Shown piece by piece: positions 1 through 7,261 of a stretch of DNA of 20,339 bases. The translations under genes were made by a program, and so were the position numbers. Every line of letters begins with the position of its first letter. Position 1 is the first letter of the stretch. The stretch is from an uncultured Bacilli bacterium (lineage in GTDB: Bacteria; Bacillota_I; Bacilli_A; RF39; UBA660), in NCBI GenBank assembly GCA_910577075.1, contig CAJTKV010000018.1, forward strand, positions 1,691 through 22,029, in the 5' to 3' direction. Under the pieces are notes generated by a model. The model was given only the letters and a program-made list of their open reading frames with translations, made no database searches and had not been told where the DNA came from.

Positions 1-585
1 GTAAATGCGCATACTAATGAAAATTATGGCAGATTACTTGGTGAATTAGATGAGGATAAAACCGAAATATTTGATATTTCCGAAATTAAAGCCCGCTTAG
101 AAGAGAGCCAGCCAATAACTATCACTGGAGCAACTTTTGATAAAGAGAGATTGAGAGAACTAATTGTTAGAAAAGATGTCTATGAGGAAAATCTGTCTGC
201 CGAAGAACTTGGCTATATCAAAGGATCAATTAAATATCTGATAGATACTATGGTTGAAAGACTTCAAACTTTCCAAGGACAAGCCAACGAAGAACAAGCA
301 ATACTCGATGAATTTATGGAGCCTTTAGTAAATATTGCCGAATCCATCGAAGAGGGAAGAATTGATGCCAACGAATTATCTGAAGAAGATAAAACTCTAG
401 TTGAGAATTATAAAAATAAACAGATGACTATCGAGTCTATGGGTTTGAAGAAAAAGCCAATTATGAAAGAATTGAAATATGATTCAGAGAGCCAACAAGC
501 GAGCGGAGTAGCCGCTTTAGTAATCCTTTTAGAATTAATATCAATAGGAATGCTTGTTTTGACTTTTTTGTCTATTGATATCTAA
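1..585 (+). CDS. Unrecognised protein with C-terminal membrane segment, 5' end missing
   Basis: The reading frame is open from the first base of the window to a TAA at 583-585, so 194 C-terminal residues are visible and the true start lies upstream. I do not recognise the family. The visible part is acidic and probably helical (many Glu, Asp and Lys), followed by one strongly hydrophobic segment of about 22 residues (VAALVILLELISIGMLVLTF) that ends five residues before the C-terminus. That would make it a tail-anchored or multi-pass membrane protein, depending on the missing N-terminal part. A TTG at 151 and later ATGs are only internal codons, because the same frame is already open before them. 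The frr promoter is embedded in its last codons, so frr can be transcribed independently. Confidence 0.75.
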   Translation, partial: VNAHTNENYGRLLGELDEDKTEIFDISEIKARLEESQPITITGATFDKERLRELIVRKDVYEENLSAEELGYIKGSIKYLIDTMVERLQTFQGQANEEQAILDEFMEPLVNIAESIEEGRIDANELSEEDKTLVENYKNKQMTIESMGLKKKPIMKELKYDSESQQASGVAALVILLELISIGMLVLTFLSIDI

Positions 586-603
586 AAATAATTAAAGTAT
601 AAT
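575..603 (+). promoter_or_regulatory. Promoter for frr
   Basis: A TTGATA -35 box (575-580) and a perfect TATAAT -10 box (598-603) are separated by 17 nt. The -35 box lies inside the last codons of the upstream gene. The -10 box is followed after 6 nt by the AAGGAG ribosome binding site (610-615), so transcription would start at or next to that site. Confidence 0.7.
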
Positions 604-624
604 GTTCGTAAGGAGATAATGAAA

Positions 625-1167
625 ATGGAATATTTAGAAGAAGCAGAAATGAGTATGCTAAAAGCAATTGAAAATTTAGAAGAGCGTTTAATTACTGTAA
701 GAGCAGGACGTGCAAATGCTAGTATGCTCAATGGGATAATGGTCGACTACTATGGCACACCTACAGCAATAAATGCTTTAGCAAATATAACTGTACCAGA
801 GGCAAGGCAGTTGTTTATTAAACCTTTTGATAGAGGAGCATTAAAAGACATCGAAAGAGCAATTAATGAAGCTAATATTGGTATAACTCCAACAAATAAT
901 GGAGAAATAGTTATCTTAACTGTTCCTCAATTAACGGAAGATACGCGAAGAAGCTATGTAAAACAAGTGCACGAAATGGGCGAAAATGCTAAAGTTGCTT
1001 TAAGAAATGCCAGACAAGATGCCAACAACAGCATCAAAAAGGACGAAGAGCTCACTGAAGATCAACAAAAAAGTATGACTGAGGAAGTTCAAGAATTGAT
1101 AAATAAATACAATAAAATAGTCGATGAAAAAATTAAAGAAAAAGAAACAGAACTAATGAGTGTTTAA
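625..1167 (+). CDS. frr: Ribosome recycling factor
   Basis: Ribosome recycling factor acts in the cytoplasm after termination: with EF-G it splits the post-termination 70S ribosome from the mRNA. The whole length aligns by eye with the family: the VRAGRAN segment near the N-terminus, YYGTPT, the FDRGALKDIERAI helix, the TPT..G hinge region, LTEDTRR, and the ALRNARQDAN arginine-rich helix, ending in EKETELMSV. About 180 residues is close to the usual 185. Two ATGs are possible, at 619 and 625. I chose 625 because AAGGAG ends at 615, giving 9 nt of spacing against only 3 nt for 619; starting at 619 would add two residues (MK). The gene has its own promoter and a terminator overlapping its stop codon. 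The usual neighbours pyrH and tsf are not visible upstream. Confidence 0.97.
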   Translation: MEYLEEAEMSMLKAIENLEERLITVRAGRANASMLNGIMVDYYGTPTAINALANITVPEARQLFIKPFDRGALKDIERAINEANIGITPTNNGEIVILTVPQLTEDTRRSYVKQVHEMGENAKVALRNARQDANNSIKKDEELTEDQQKSMTEEVQELINKYNKIVDEKIKEKETELMSV

Positions 1168-1185
1168 TTAAAAACACTCTTTTTT
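1158..1185 (+). terminator. Rho-independent terminator of frr
   Basis: The 8-bp stem GAGTGTTT (1158-1165) pairs with AAACACTC (1172-1179) around a 6-nt loop and is followed by a run of Ts (1180-1185). It overlaps the frr stop codon. It separates frr from the pilus cluster. Confidence 0.85.
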
Positions 1186-1207
1186 ATTACTTTTTTCGAT
1201 TTTTTTC

Positions 1208-1222
1208 GGCAAATCTCTTGCC
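1208..1222. promoter_or_regulatory. Inverted repeat over the -35 box of the pilus promoter
   Basis: GGCAA (1208-1212) and TTGCC (1218-1222) form a 5-bp inverted repeat with a 5-nt centre. The right arm is part of the proposed -35 hexamer TTGCCA. It could be an operator, but arms this short can arise by chance. Confidence 0.3.
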
Positions 1223-1247
1223 AAGCAAACAAAAAAAGTTCTATAAT
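1218..1247 (+). promoter_or_regulatory. Promoter of the pilus/sortase cluster
   Basis: TTGCCA (1218-1223) and TATAAT (1242-1247) are separated by 18 nt, which include a run of seven As (1231-1237). A second TATAAT at 1253-1258 has no matching -35. The predicted leader is about 35 nt, longer than for the other genes in the window. The ribosome binding site of the first gene is GAGAGG at 1271-1276. Confidence 0.6.
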
Positions 1248-1288
1248 ATAAATATAATAGAGAAATAGTAGAGAGGTATACAATAAAT

Positions 1289-4200
1289 ATGAGACAAAAA
1301 ATAGTAAATTATGTTAGAAACAATCGTAGAAAAGTATTGGTTTTATGTAGTTTTTCAGTAGTATTTATTACTGTTTGTTTGATTATAGCTAATACATTTG
1401 CAGCTTTAGAACCTATTAAAAGTGTTAATATTTCTTCTGAAAAAGTAAGTTACAACAAAAAAGATCCTGGTGCTTGGAATATCGAAAAGAGTGCTGAATG
1501 GATCAGCAAAGGAAAGGCAAGAATTACCTTTGAATTAGATACAATTTTAAAAAAGAACACAGAGAATACCGACATTATCTTAGTTTTGGATCGTTCTGGT
1601 TCGATGGTTGGCGATAAAATAGCTAAAGTTAAAGCTGATGCCAAAGCCTTAGTAGAAGCTAAGTTATCTGAGGGAGATAATCGCTTTGCCTTGATTAATT
1701 TTGATACTTCCTCTGAATTGATGCTAGGACTATCCAATAACAAAAGTGATTTAATAACCAATATTGATAAATTAACAGCTATAGGAACGACGAATTATTA
1801 TCAAGCACTAGTAAACGTCGATAAGGTGCTTCAAGGATATGTTAAAGATCGTAATCGTGAGTTGGTTTTATTATTCTTAACTGACGGATTTCCAAATGAA
1901 GATACTCCTAATGAGGTTGGATTCTATCAATATTTAAAATCCCAATATCCATATATGACCGTAAATGCTGTACAATACGAAATGGGTAATGAGATACTTG
2001 AACCAATTACTAAAATATCTGACCATCAATATATTGCTCATATCGGTAACTTAAATAATATTTTATTTGAAGCAGCTGATACACCAGTTTCGTATGAGAA
2101 CTTCACGATAGTAGACTATATTGACGATACATATTTTACTATCGATAATGTCGAAAAAATAGAAGTTTCCTTGGGAAGTGCTAAACTTGAATATGAAGGC
2201 ACGACTCCTAAAGTTACTTGGACTATGGATAACAATATTTTAAGATCAGGGGCTAAAGCAACGATGACAATTGATGTCAATTTAAAAGATGAGTACATGG
2301 GCACAGAGGGCATATATCCGACAAATAAAAAAGAGGATATAACCTCAAGTATTGGAGATAATCCTGAGGAAGACATTGATACGCCAAAAACTCCAGTATT
2401 AAGTGAGGCATATCAAGTTATATATGATGGAAATGCTCCTTCTGGATGCAATATTTCTGCCGTTCCTGCAACCAAAAAATATGCTGCTTATGATACTGTT
2501 AAGATTGATGAAACCCCTATGACATGTGGCAATTACCAATTTAAGGGTTGGGAAATTATTACTGATGATGTCAAAAAAGTAAATGATGATTATTTCATTA
2601 TGCCGGAGAAAGATGTCACTCTTAGAGGAACTTGGAGTTTACTGGATATCCATAAGAGTATGAATGGTGAAATTTCCAAAATTCAAACCCTATATAAAAT
2701 AATGGCTGATAGTTCTACTAAAGACAATCAAAGCAGTGAATATGTCGCTTCTTCTGATGGCATTGATTTTGCATATTGTCCACTAGACAACAGAGGATCA
2801 AGTTACAATGGAAAAGGCGTTTACGAACTATCTAGTACATCTGGCGATAAACGACCAATTTATTATTATCGCGGAGCCGTCGAAAATAATAATGTTGTCT
2901 ATGCCAATACTTGCTGGAAAGCTGTAAGAACGACATCAACAGGTGGCGTAAAACTGCTATATAATGGTCCTGTTAGCGCAAACGGACAGTGTCCATCAAA
3001 TAACAATTTCAGCATAGGCATTAGTTCTTTCAACCAAAACCATACATCACTAGCCGATAACGGGTATATGTATGGAACTATTTATGAAAACCAAATATTA
3101 GGAGAGGTTGAAGGCGTATTATCACAATACCCAATTGAGGCAAATTATTATTATTCTAGCGATGTTACATCTAGATATCGAGATGATGTTACCCCTCCAG
3201 GAACTTATTATCAACTTGTCAATGAAACAATGATTAACAATACCCCAGATGCAACCTTAATTGGCAAATATCTATCAATATACTCAACGGCTATTGATGT
3301 TATCGATAAACCGCTTTATATCGCCGGAATAGACAATAATAGGACGGCCTATGTTATTCAAGTTGCAGACGGGAAAAAACATCAGGATTATGAATTCGCT
3401 GTTGGTAATAGCATATCTTACAACAGTAATGGAACTTTCACCATCAATAATTCACAAGTTATAACTGCAATTAATTGGTATAATAACCACAAAAACTATA
3501 TAGGTTATTATACTTGTGGCGACAAGAGTACTTCTTGTGCCAATCCGCGTCTTATAATTGATGCCTATGTGACAAATTATGATTATCGTCCAGTTGGAAA
3601 TTTTGTATATGGTCAAAGTTTCACATATTCTGGCGGGCAATATACCCTAACCAATACTACTCAATTCTATGACTGGGCTAGCAACAAAGATCAAGTAAAT
3701 ACCCATCATTATACATGTTTGAATAGTGGTGGTAAATGTTCAGAAGTTTATTACATCTATTACAATACTGAGGCAGGAACTGCTTCAAACGGGACATATA
3801 TGCCAGAGGGAATATTCTATGTTAAATTAACTGGAGGAAAATCTATAGATGATGCGCGCCGAGAGATGGAAACAAATACGAATGATTCAAATGTAAAAAA
3901 AGCTGTTGATTCTTGGTATGAAGCCAATATAAAGGATACACAGTATGAAGGTATGCTTGAAGATACTGTATATTGTAATAGTCGTGATGATAATACATCT
4001 GGTCCAGAACAACTTACTAATCATGGTTGGCTATCGACTATTGGCAACATTAAATATCCCTTATATTTTAGTCCATATGGTCGTGCCTTTGTTACCAACG
4101 AACCAAGTGTTACATGTAAAAATAAAAATGATGCATTCACGGTTAATGCCGCCAATGGAAATGGTGCATTAAAATATCCAATAGCACTACTAACCATTGA

Positions 4201-4453
4201 TGAAGCAGACCTTGCTGGAAGATGCGCCAATACTTATATTGATGGCACTACCGAAAATCCTTATTGGTTATTAGCACCGCTTAGTCTTGAAGGACAATAT
4301 ACAACTGGAGCTGCCTTTGGAAATGGTATGACTTATCAAAACCCAACGGCAAATCCGTCAGCAATAAGACCAGTGGTTTCTATTAAGCCAGGTACTAGAG
4401 TAGGCGGAGGAGATGGAACAAGTACCAATCCATATGTACTAGATGCTGACTAA
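1289..4453 (+). CDS. Large secreted VWA-domain surface protein, probable pilus tip adhesin
   Basis: This 1054-residue exported protein heads the pilus cluster. A basic N-terminus and hydrophobic segment (about 16-36, then NTFA before AL) form a signal peptide or N-terminal anchor. Residues 94-265 are a von Willebrand factor A domain with a complete metal-ion-dependent adhesion site: D101-x-S103-x-S105, T167/T168 in GTTNY, and D199 in LTDG. About 375-450 is one InlB/Listeria-Bacteroides-type repeat (FKGW, then IMPEKDVTLRGTW). The rest (about 450-1054) is Cys- and Tyr-rich. It contains an NTCWKAVRTT motif, two tandem units of about 64 residues (705-768 and 769-832) and a C-terminal module (YWLLAPL, then IRPVVSIKPG and GDGTSTNPYVL) resembling DUF6273-type domains. 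VWA tip pilins of sortase-built pili normally end in a CWSS (cell-wall sorting signal), but none is present here; the protein stops at NPYVLDAD. The role as tip adhesin is inferred from the VWA domain and gene order. Confidence 0.8.
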   Translation: MRQKIVNYVRNNRRKVLVLCSFSVVFITVCLIIANTFAALEPIKSVNISSEKVSYNKKDPGAWNIEKSAEWISKGKARITFELDTILKKNTENTDIILVLDRSGSMVGDKIAKVKADAKALVEAKLSEGDNRFALINFDTSSELMLGLSNNKSDLITNIDKLTAIGTTNYYQALVNVDKVLQGYVKDRNRELVLLFLTDGFPNEDTPNEVGFYQYLKSQYPYMTVNAVQYEMGNEILEPITKISDHQYIAHIGNLNNILFEAADTPVSYENFTIVDYIDDTYFTIDNVEKIEVSLGSAKLEYEGTTPKVTWTMDNNILRSGAKATMTIDVNLKDEYMGTEGIYPTNKKEDITSSIGDNPEEDIDTPKTPVLSEAYQVIYDGNAPSGCNISAVPATKKYAAYDTVKIDETPMTCGNYQFKGWEIITDDVKKVNDDYFIMPEKDVTLRGTWSLLDIHKSMNGEISKIQTLYKIMADSSTKDNQSSEYVASSDGIDFAYCPLDNRGSSYNGKGVYELSSTSGDKRPIYYYRGAVENNNVVYANTCWKAVRTTSTGGVKLLYNGPVSANGQCPSNNNFSIGISSFNQNHTSLADNGYMYGTIYENQILGEVEGVLSQYPIEANYYYSSDVTSRYRDDVTPPGTYYQLVNETMINNTPDATLIGKYLSIYSTAIDVIDKPLYIAGIDNNRTAYVIQVADGKKHQDYEFAVGNSISYNSNGTFTINNSQVITAINWYNNHKNYIGYYTCGDKSTSCANPRLIIDAYVTNYDYRPVGNFVYGQSFTYSGGQYTLTNTTQFYDWASNKDQVNTHHYTCLNSGGKCSEVYYIYYNTEAGTASNGTYMPEGIFYVKLTGGKSIDDARREMETNTNDSNVKKAVDSWYEANIKDTQYEGMLEDTVYCNSRDDNTSGPEQLTNHGWLSTIGNIKYPLYFSPYGRAFVTNEPSVTCKNKNDAFTVNAANGNGALKYPIALLTIDEADLAGRCANTYIDGTTENPYWLLAPLSLEGQYTTGAAFGNGMTYQNPTANPSAIRPVVSIKPGTRVGGGDGTSTNPYVLDAD
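3401..3784 (+). repeat. Two imperfect protein repeats in the VWA protein
   Basis: Unit 1 (residues 705-768) and unit 2 (769-832) each begin with VGN. They share an S/T-Y-rich start, a Thr/Asn-rich middle, a W followed by N and H residues, then YTC, a second Cys after 6-7 residues, and a Tyr/Ile strand (RLIIDAYV and EVYYIYYN). The nucleotide similarity is weak, so the duplication is old. Each unit holds one Cys pair. Confidence 0.6.
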
Positions 4454-4479
4454 AAATATTAATGAAAGGAAGAGCAAAA

Positions 4480-6576
4480 ATGATCTCATTTCTTAAACAA
4501 AAACTTAATGGACGAACAATGCTCCTTCTTTTATTGCTCTGTGGAGTCTTAGCAATCTTTATTGCTAGACTTACACTTTCGGCAGTAACTGAGGAAAACC
4601 ATATTCGTGTTAAAGAAAAATCAGAACTGACATATTATTTGGACGTTATATACGACGGTAAAGACTCTGAGGTAGTAACATCTAGTGATTCGGCAACAGC
4701 AGAAGTAAAATCCAATAATATATACATTGAGGACAAAATACCCGAAGGGTTAACGTTTAAAAGATTCCTTACAAGTGAAGATGGAACAATTGGTGCTGTA
4801 AAGCGAAGTGATGGCTCAAGTTGTTCTGGCTATGTTGTCGATGATGCAGCTGGTCTTCACTATGATGCAGCCACGCGAACAGTATCATTTACAGTTAAAA
4901 ATCTCAAAGCCGGTTGTAAGTTAACTGTTGGTATAGTAACAGAAACACCACTATTAAGTGATTATGGCGTTGATCGTATGGATTTTTATAATACAGGTCA
5001 TGCCAGAGAAAATGATCAATCACTCAATTCTAATACTGTTCACGCCTATATTGGTCGTGAGGATATGATTGACTATGTTGTAAGTTATAAATATACTGGT
5101 GAGGTTCCTGCTTCAGCCCCTGCAGCACCAGCAAATACATCTTATGTTCAAGGGGCTCCTGTCGGAGTAGAGGCGAGTCCCGTAGCTCCTGGTTATACTT
5201 TTAGTGGATGGACAACTGAGGATGTAACTGTAAATAATAACAAATTTACAATGCCAGCAAAAAATGTTGTATTTGTCGGACATTTTACTAAAAACACCTT
5301 ATATCACGTCTCATACACACTAAATGGTGATATTCCTGAAGGTTTTAAACCACCAATTACTAAAGAGTACGCATCAGGTGTGGATGTTAAAGTTGATTCA
5401 CTAAAAAAAGGTGATGTCATAAACGGTTATCGCTTTCTAGGTTGGACGACAACTGATCCTGTCGATTTAGCTCCTGGAATATTTGTGATGCCTAGCCAAG
5501 ATGTTGAAATTGTTGGGCAATTTGAAAAGATTAAATACAAAGTCGAATATGAATTTCAAGGAACTGTTATTCCCGTAAATCCATCTTCTGTACTTCCACC
5601 AACGGAAACCCATTATCCAGAAGAAATTGTCACGGTCAATAATAATATTCCAAGTACGACCTGTCGTATTAATAGCGGAACGGAGACAAAACCATGCGTT
5701 TTCTTGGGTTGGTATTCTAAAAACACCTTTAAGATGCCAGCAAAAGATGTTTTGATATCCGGAGAATGGAAAATTGCTGATGATTTGTTCTCACCAATTA
5801 TAACTAAGGATTTAAAAGAGAATCGCAAATATTATAAAAATGGTGAAGTAATTGAATTTAATATCACAGTTGCAAATACGGAGAGTTATCCGATAAAAGA
5901 TGTTCTATTAACAGAACAACTAGACGGAGTATCATTTATTCCGGGAGATGGTTATACCGTACTAAATGATAAATATGTCAAGATTGGCACTGTTCCTGCC
6001 AATGGTAATGTCGTTGTAAAAGCGCAATTTACAGCAGGAAGCGAAATAATCAAGGCATATACTAATCGCGTTGAACTAATTGGCGCTATTGCCGATAATG
6101 ATAAGGCATTAGACACATCAAAAGAATACATAGCTGAAGAGGATTTCTACATTTCCAATATTAGTTTAAGTATTGATAAAGTCAACAGCAGAAAACAAAA
6201 ATTGAATGGTGCCAAATTTGCTCTTTACAGCGATGAAGCTCTAACAGATAAAGTAGGAGAGGGCTTAAGCTTTGGGGCTATTGAACCAAATAAAACCTAT
6301 TATTTAAGAGAAATAACTGCTCCTGATGGCTATAAACTTTTAAATAAAACTTTAAAAGTCGTCGTTGATGCATCAGGCAAGATAACCATTGATGGCTATA
6401 CTGTGGATTATGATGAAGGGGTAAATACCGTTAGTATTGTTAATGATCCAATAGATATTCTTCCAAGCACTGGAGGAACGGGAAATATAAAATACATTAT
6501 TATTGGTGTTGCTATCGTCATCTTGGGATGCATTAGTTATATGATCTATACGCGAAAGAAAGGATATGAGTGTTAA
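4480..6576 (+). CDS. LPSTG-anchored surface protein with InlB-like repeats, DUF11 and SpaA domains (accessory pilin)
   Basis: This cell-wall or pilus-linked protein has 698 residues. Order of parts, numbered from the chosen start: signal peptide or membrane segment (about 14-36); an N-terminal domain with an EDKIPEGLTF strand typical of DUF11/isopeptide folds (about 44-196); three InlB-like repeats (about 199-271, 275-351, 353-431), each ending in a GW motif and MPAKNV-like strand; a DUF11-like domain (about 443-540); a SpaA/prealbumin-like domain (about 558-655) with the E-box YYLREITAPDGY; the sorting signal LPSTG (6460-6474), a hydrophobic stretch and a basic tail (YTRKKGYEC). In families with this layout, a sortase cleaves between T and G and joins the protein to a pilin lysine or to peptidoglycan. 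I chose the ATG at 4480, 9 nt after AAAGGA (4465-4470). The in-frame ATG at 4462 precedes that site and is less likely. Confidence 0.85.
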   Translation: MISFLKQKLNGRTMLLLLLLCGVLAIFIARLTLSAVTEENHIRVKEKSELTYYLDVIYDGKDSEVVTSSDSATAEVKSNNIYIEDKIPEGLTFKRFLTSEDGTIGAVKRSDGSSCSGYVVDDAAGLHYDAATRTVSFTVKNLKAGCKLTVGIVTETPLLSDYGVDRMDFYNTGHARENDQSLNSNTVHAYIGREDMIDYVVSYKYTGEVPASAPAAPANTSYVQGAPVGVEASPVAPGYTFSGWTTEDVTVNNNKFTMPAKNVVFVGHFTKNTLYHVSYTLNGDIPEGFKPPITKEYASGVDVKVDSLKKGDVINGYRFLGWTTTDPVDLAPGIFVMPSQDVEIVGQFEKIKYKVEYEFQGTVIPVNPSSVLPPTETHYPEEIVTVNNNIPSTTCRINSGTETKPCVFLGWYSKNTFKMPAKDVLISGEWKIADDLFSPIITKDLKENRKYYKNGEVIEFNITVANTESYPIKDVLLTEQLDGVSFIPGDGYTVLNDKYVKIGTVPANGNVVVKAQFTAGSEIIKAYTNRVELIGAIADNDKALDTSKEYIAEEDFYISNISLSIDKVNSRKQKLNGAKFALYSDEALTDKVGEGLSFGAIEPNKTYYLREITAPDGYKLLNKTLKVVVDASGKITIDGYTVDYDEGVNTVSIVNDPIDILPSTGGTGNIKYIIIGVAIVILGCISYMIYTRKKGYEC

Positions 6577-6577
6577 T

Positions 6578-7261
6578 ATGAAAAAAATAAAAATAGCAAT
6601 ATTGATTTTATTCCTTTCTTTATTTGCTGTAGTTTCAGTAAATGCCGATGAATTAGGAGTAATTAAGGGCACTTATAGTTATGATGCACATCCCTTTATC
6701 AATCAGCCCATAAATTTATACAAAATTGCCGATATAAAAGACTTAGAAAGTGATGATAAATTTAACTATCTTGAGCCCTATAGCAACTTTGAATCCAATA
6801 TAAACACTTTAAATTCAAGTGAATGGCAAAAATATGCCAACGCATTAAAAAATTATATTGAAACAAACAATATCGCGTATGATACGCAAGTTGTAACTGA
6901 TGCAGACGGTAATTATGAATTTCGCGAATTGAGTAATGGTTTATACTTAATTCTTATCGATGAAATTATGGAAAATGGTGCAACATATACATCGCTACCA
7001 ACTCTTATAAGTGTGCCAAATTATGATGAAACAGAGAAAAAATATGTAAATGAGATAACAGTAAAATCCAAAATTGAAGAGACAAAACCAGAACCTACTG
7101 AACCACCTGTTGAGCCAACTCCAGATGTTCCGCAGACTTCGGATAATGCCATGTTATACATTATAATATTCGCTTTAGCATTAGTTGTTTTAATTGGGAT
7201 TAGTTATTACATTTATAAGACCAAAAAGGAGATGAATATCAATGAAGATGCCAAGAAATAG
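6578..7261 (+). CDS. Small pilin with VPQTS sorting signal, probable basal pilin
   Basis: This 227-residue exported protein has a clear signal peptide (MKKIKIAILILFLSLF, then cleavage after VNA at residue 23). It has a prealbumin-like beta domain with the turn ADGNYEFRELSNGLYLILID (109-128), a proline-rich linker (about 168-185) and a C-terminal sorting-signal layout: VPQTSDN (184-190), a hydrophobic stretch and a positively charged end (YKTKKEM). The pentapeptide is VPQTS, not LPXTG. Small pilins with Pro-rich stalks next to the membrane anchor are typical basal, wall-anchored subunits, so that role is inferred. An ATG at 6566 overlaps the previous gene but sits 1 nt after AAAGGA (6559-6564). 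The ATG at 6578 gives a normal signal peptide and workable spacing, so I prefer it. It follows the LPSTG gene by 1 nt and overlaps the next gene. Confidence 0.75.
   Translation: MKKIKIAILILFLSLFAVVSVNADELGVIKGTYSYDAHPFINQPINLYKIADIKDLESDDKFNYLEPYSNFESNINTLNSSEWQKYANALKNYIETNNIAYDTQVVTDADGNYEFRELSNGLYLILIDEIMENGATYTSLPTLISVPNYDETEKKYVNEITVKSKIEETKPEPTEPPVEPTPDVPQTSDNAMLYIIIFALALVVLIGISYYIYKTKKEMNINEDAKK

Noticed and set aside
1224..1288. Riboswitch or T-box leader before the pilus cluster
   Set aside because: The leader is only about 35 nt after the predicted start, AT-rich and without stable hairpins.
3401..3784. CRISPR-like or DNA-level tandem repeat
   Set aside because: The repetition is visible only at the protein level and is imperfect; there are no regular short repeats with spacers.
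3945..4172. Plus-strand open frame of 75 codons inside the VWA protein gene
   Set aside because: It is an alternative frame within a long intact gene, with no ribosome binding site.
4462..4479. ATG at 4462 as start of the LPSTG protein
   Set aside because: It lies upstream of the AAAGGA site that best serves the ATG at 4480, and no ribosome binding site precedes it.
6373..6672. Minus-strand open frame across the junction of the LPSTG gene and the small pilin gene
   Set aside because: It overlaps two recognised genes in antisense and has no family resemblance or ribosome binding site.
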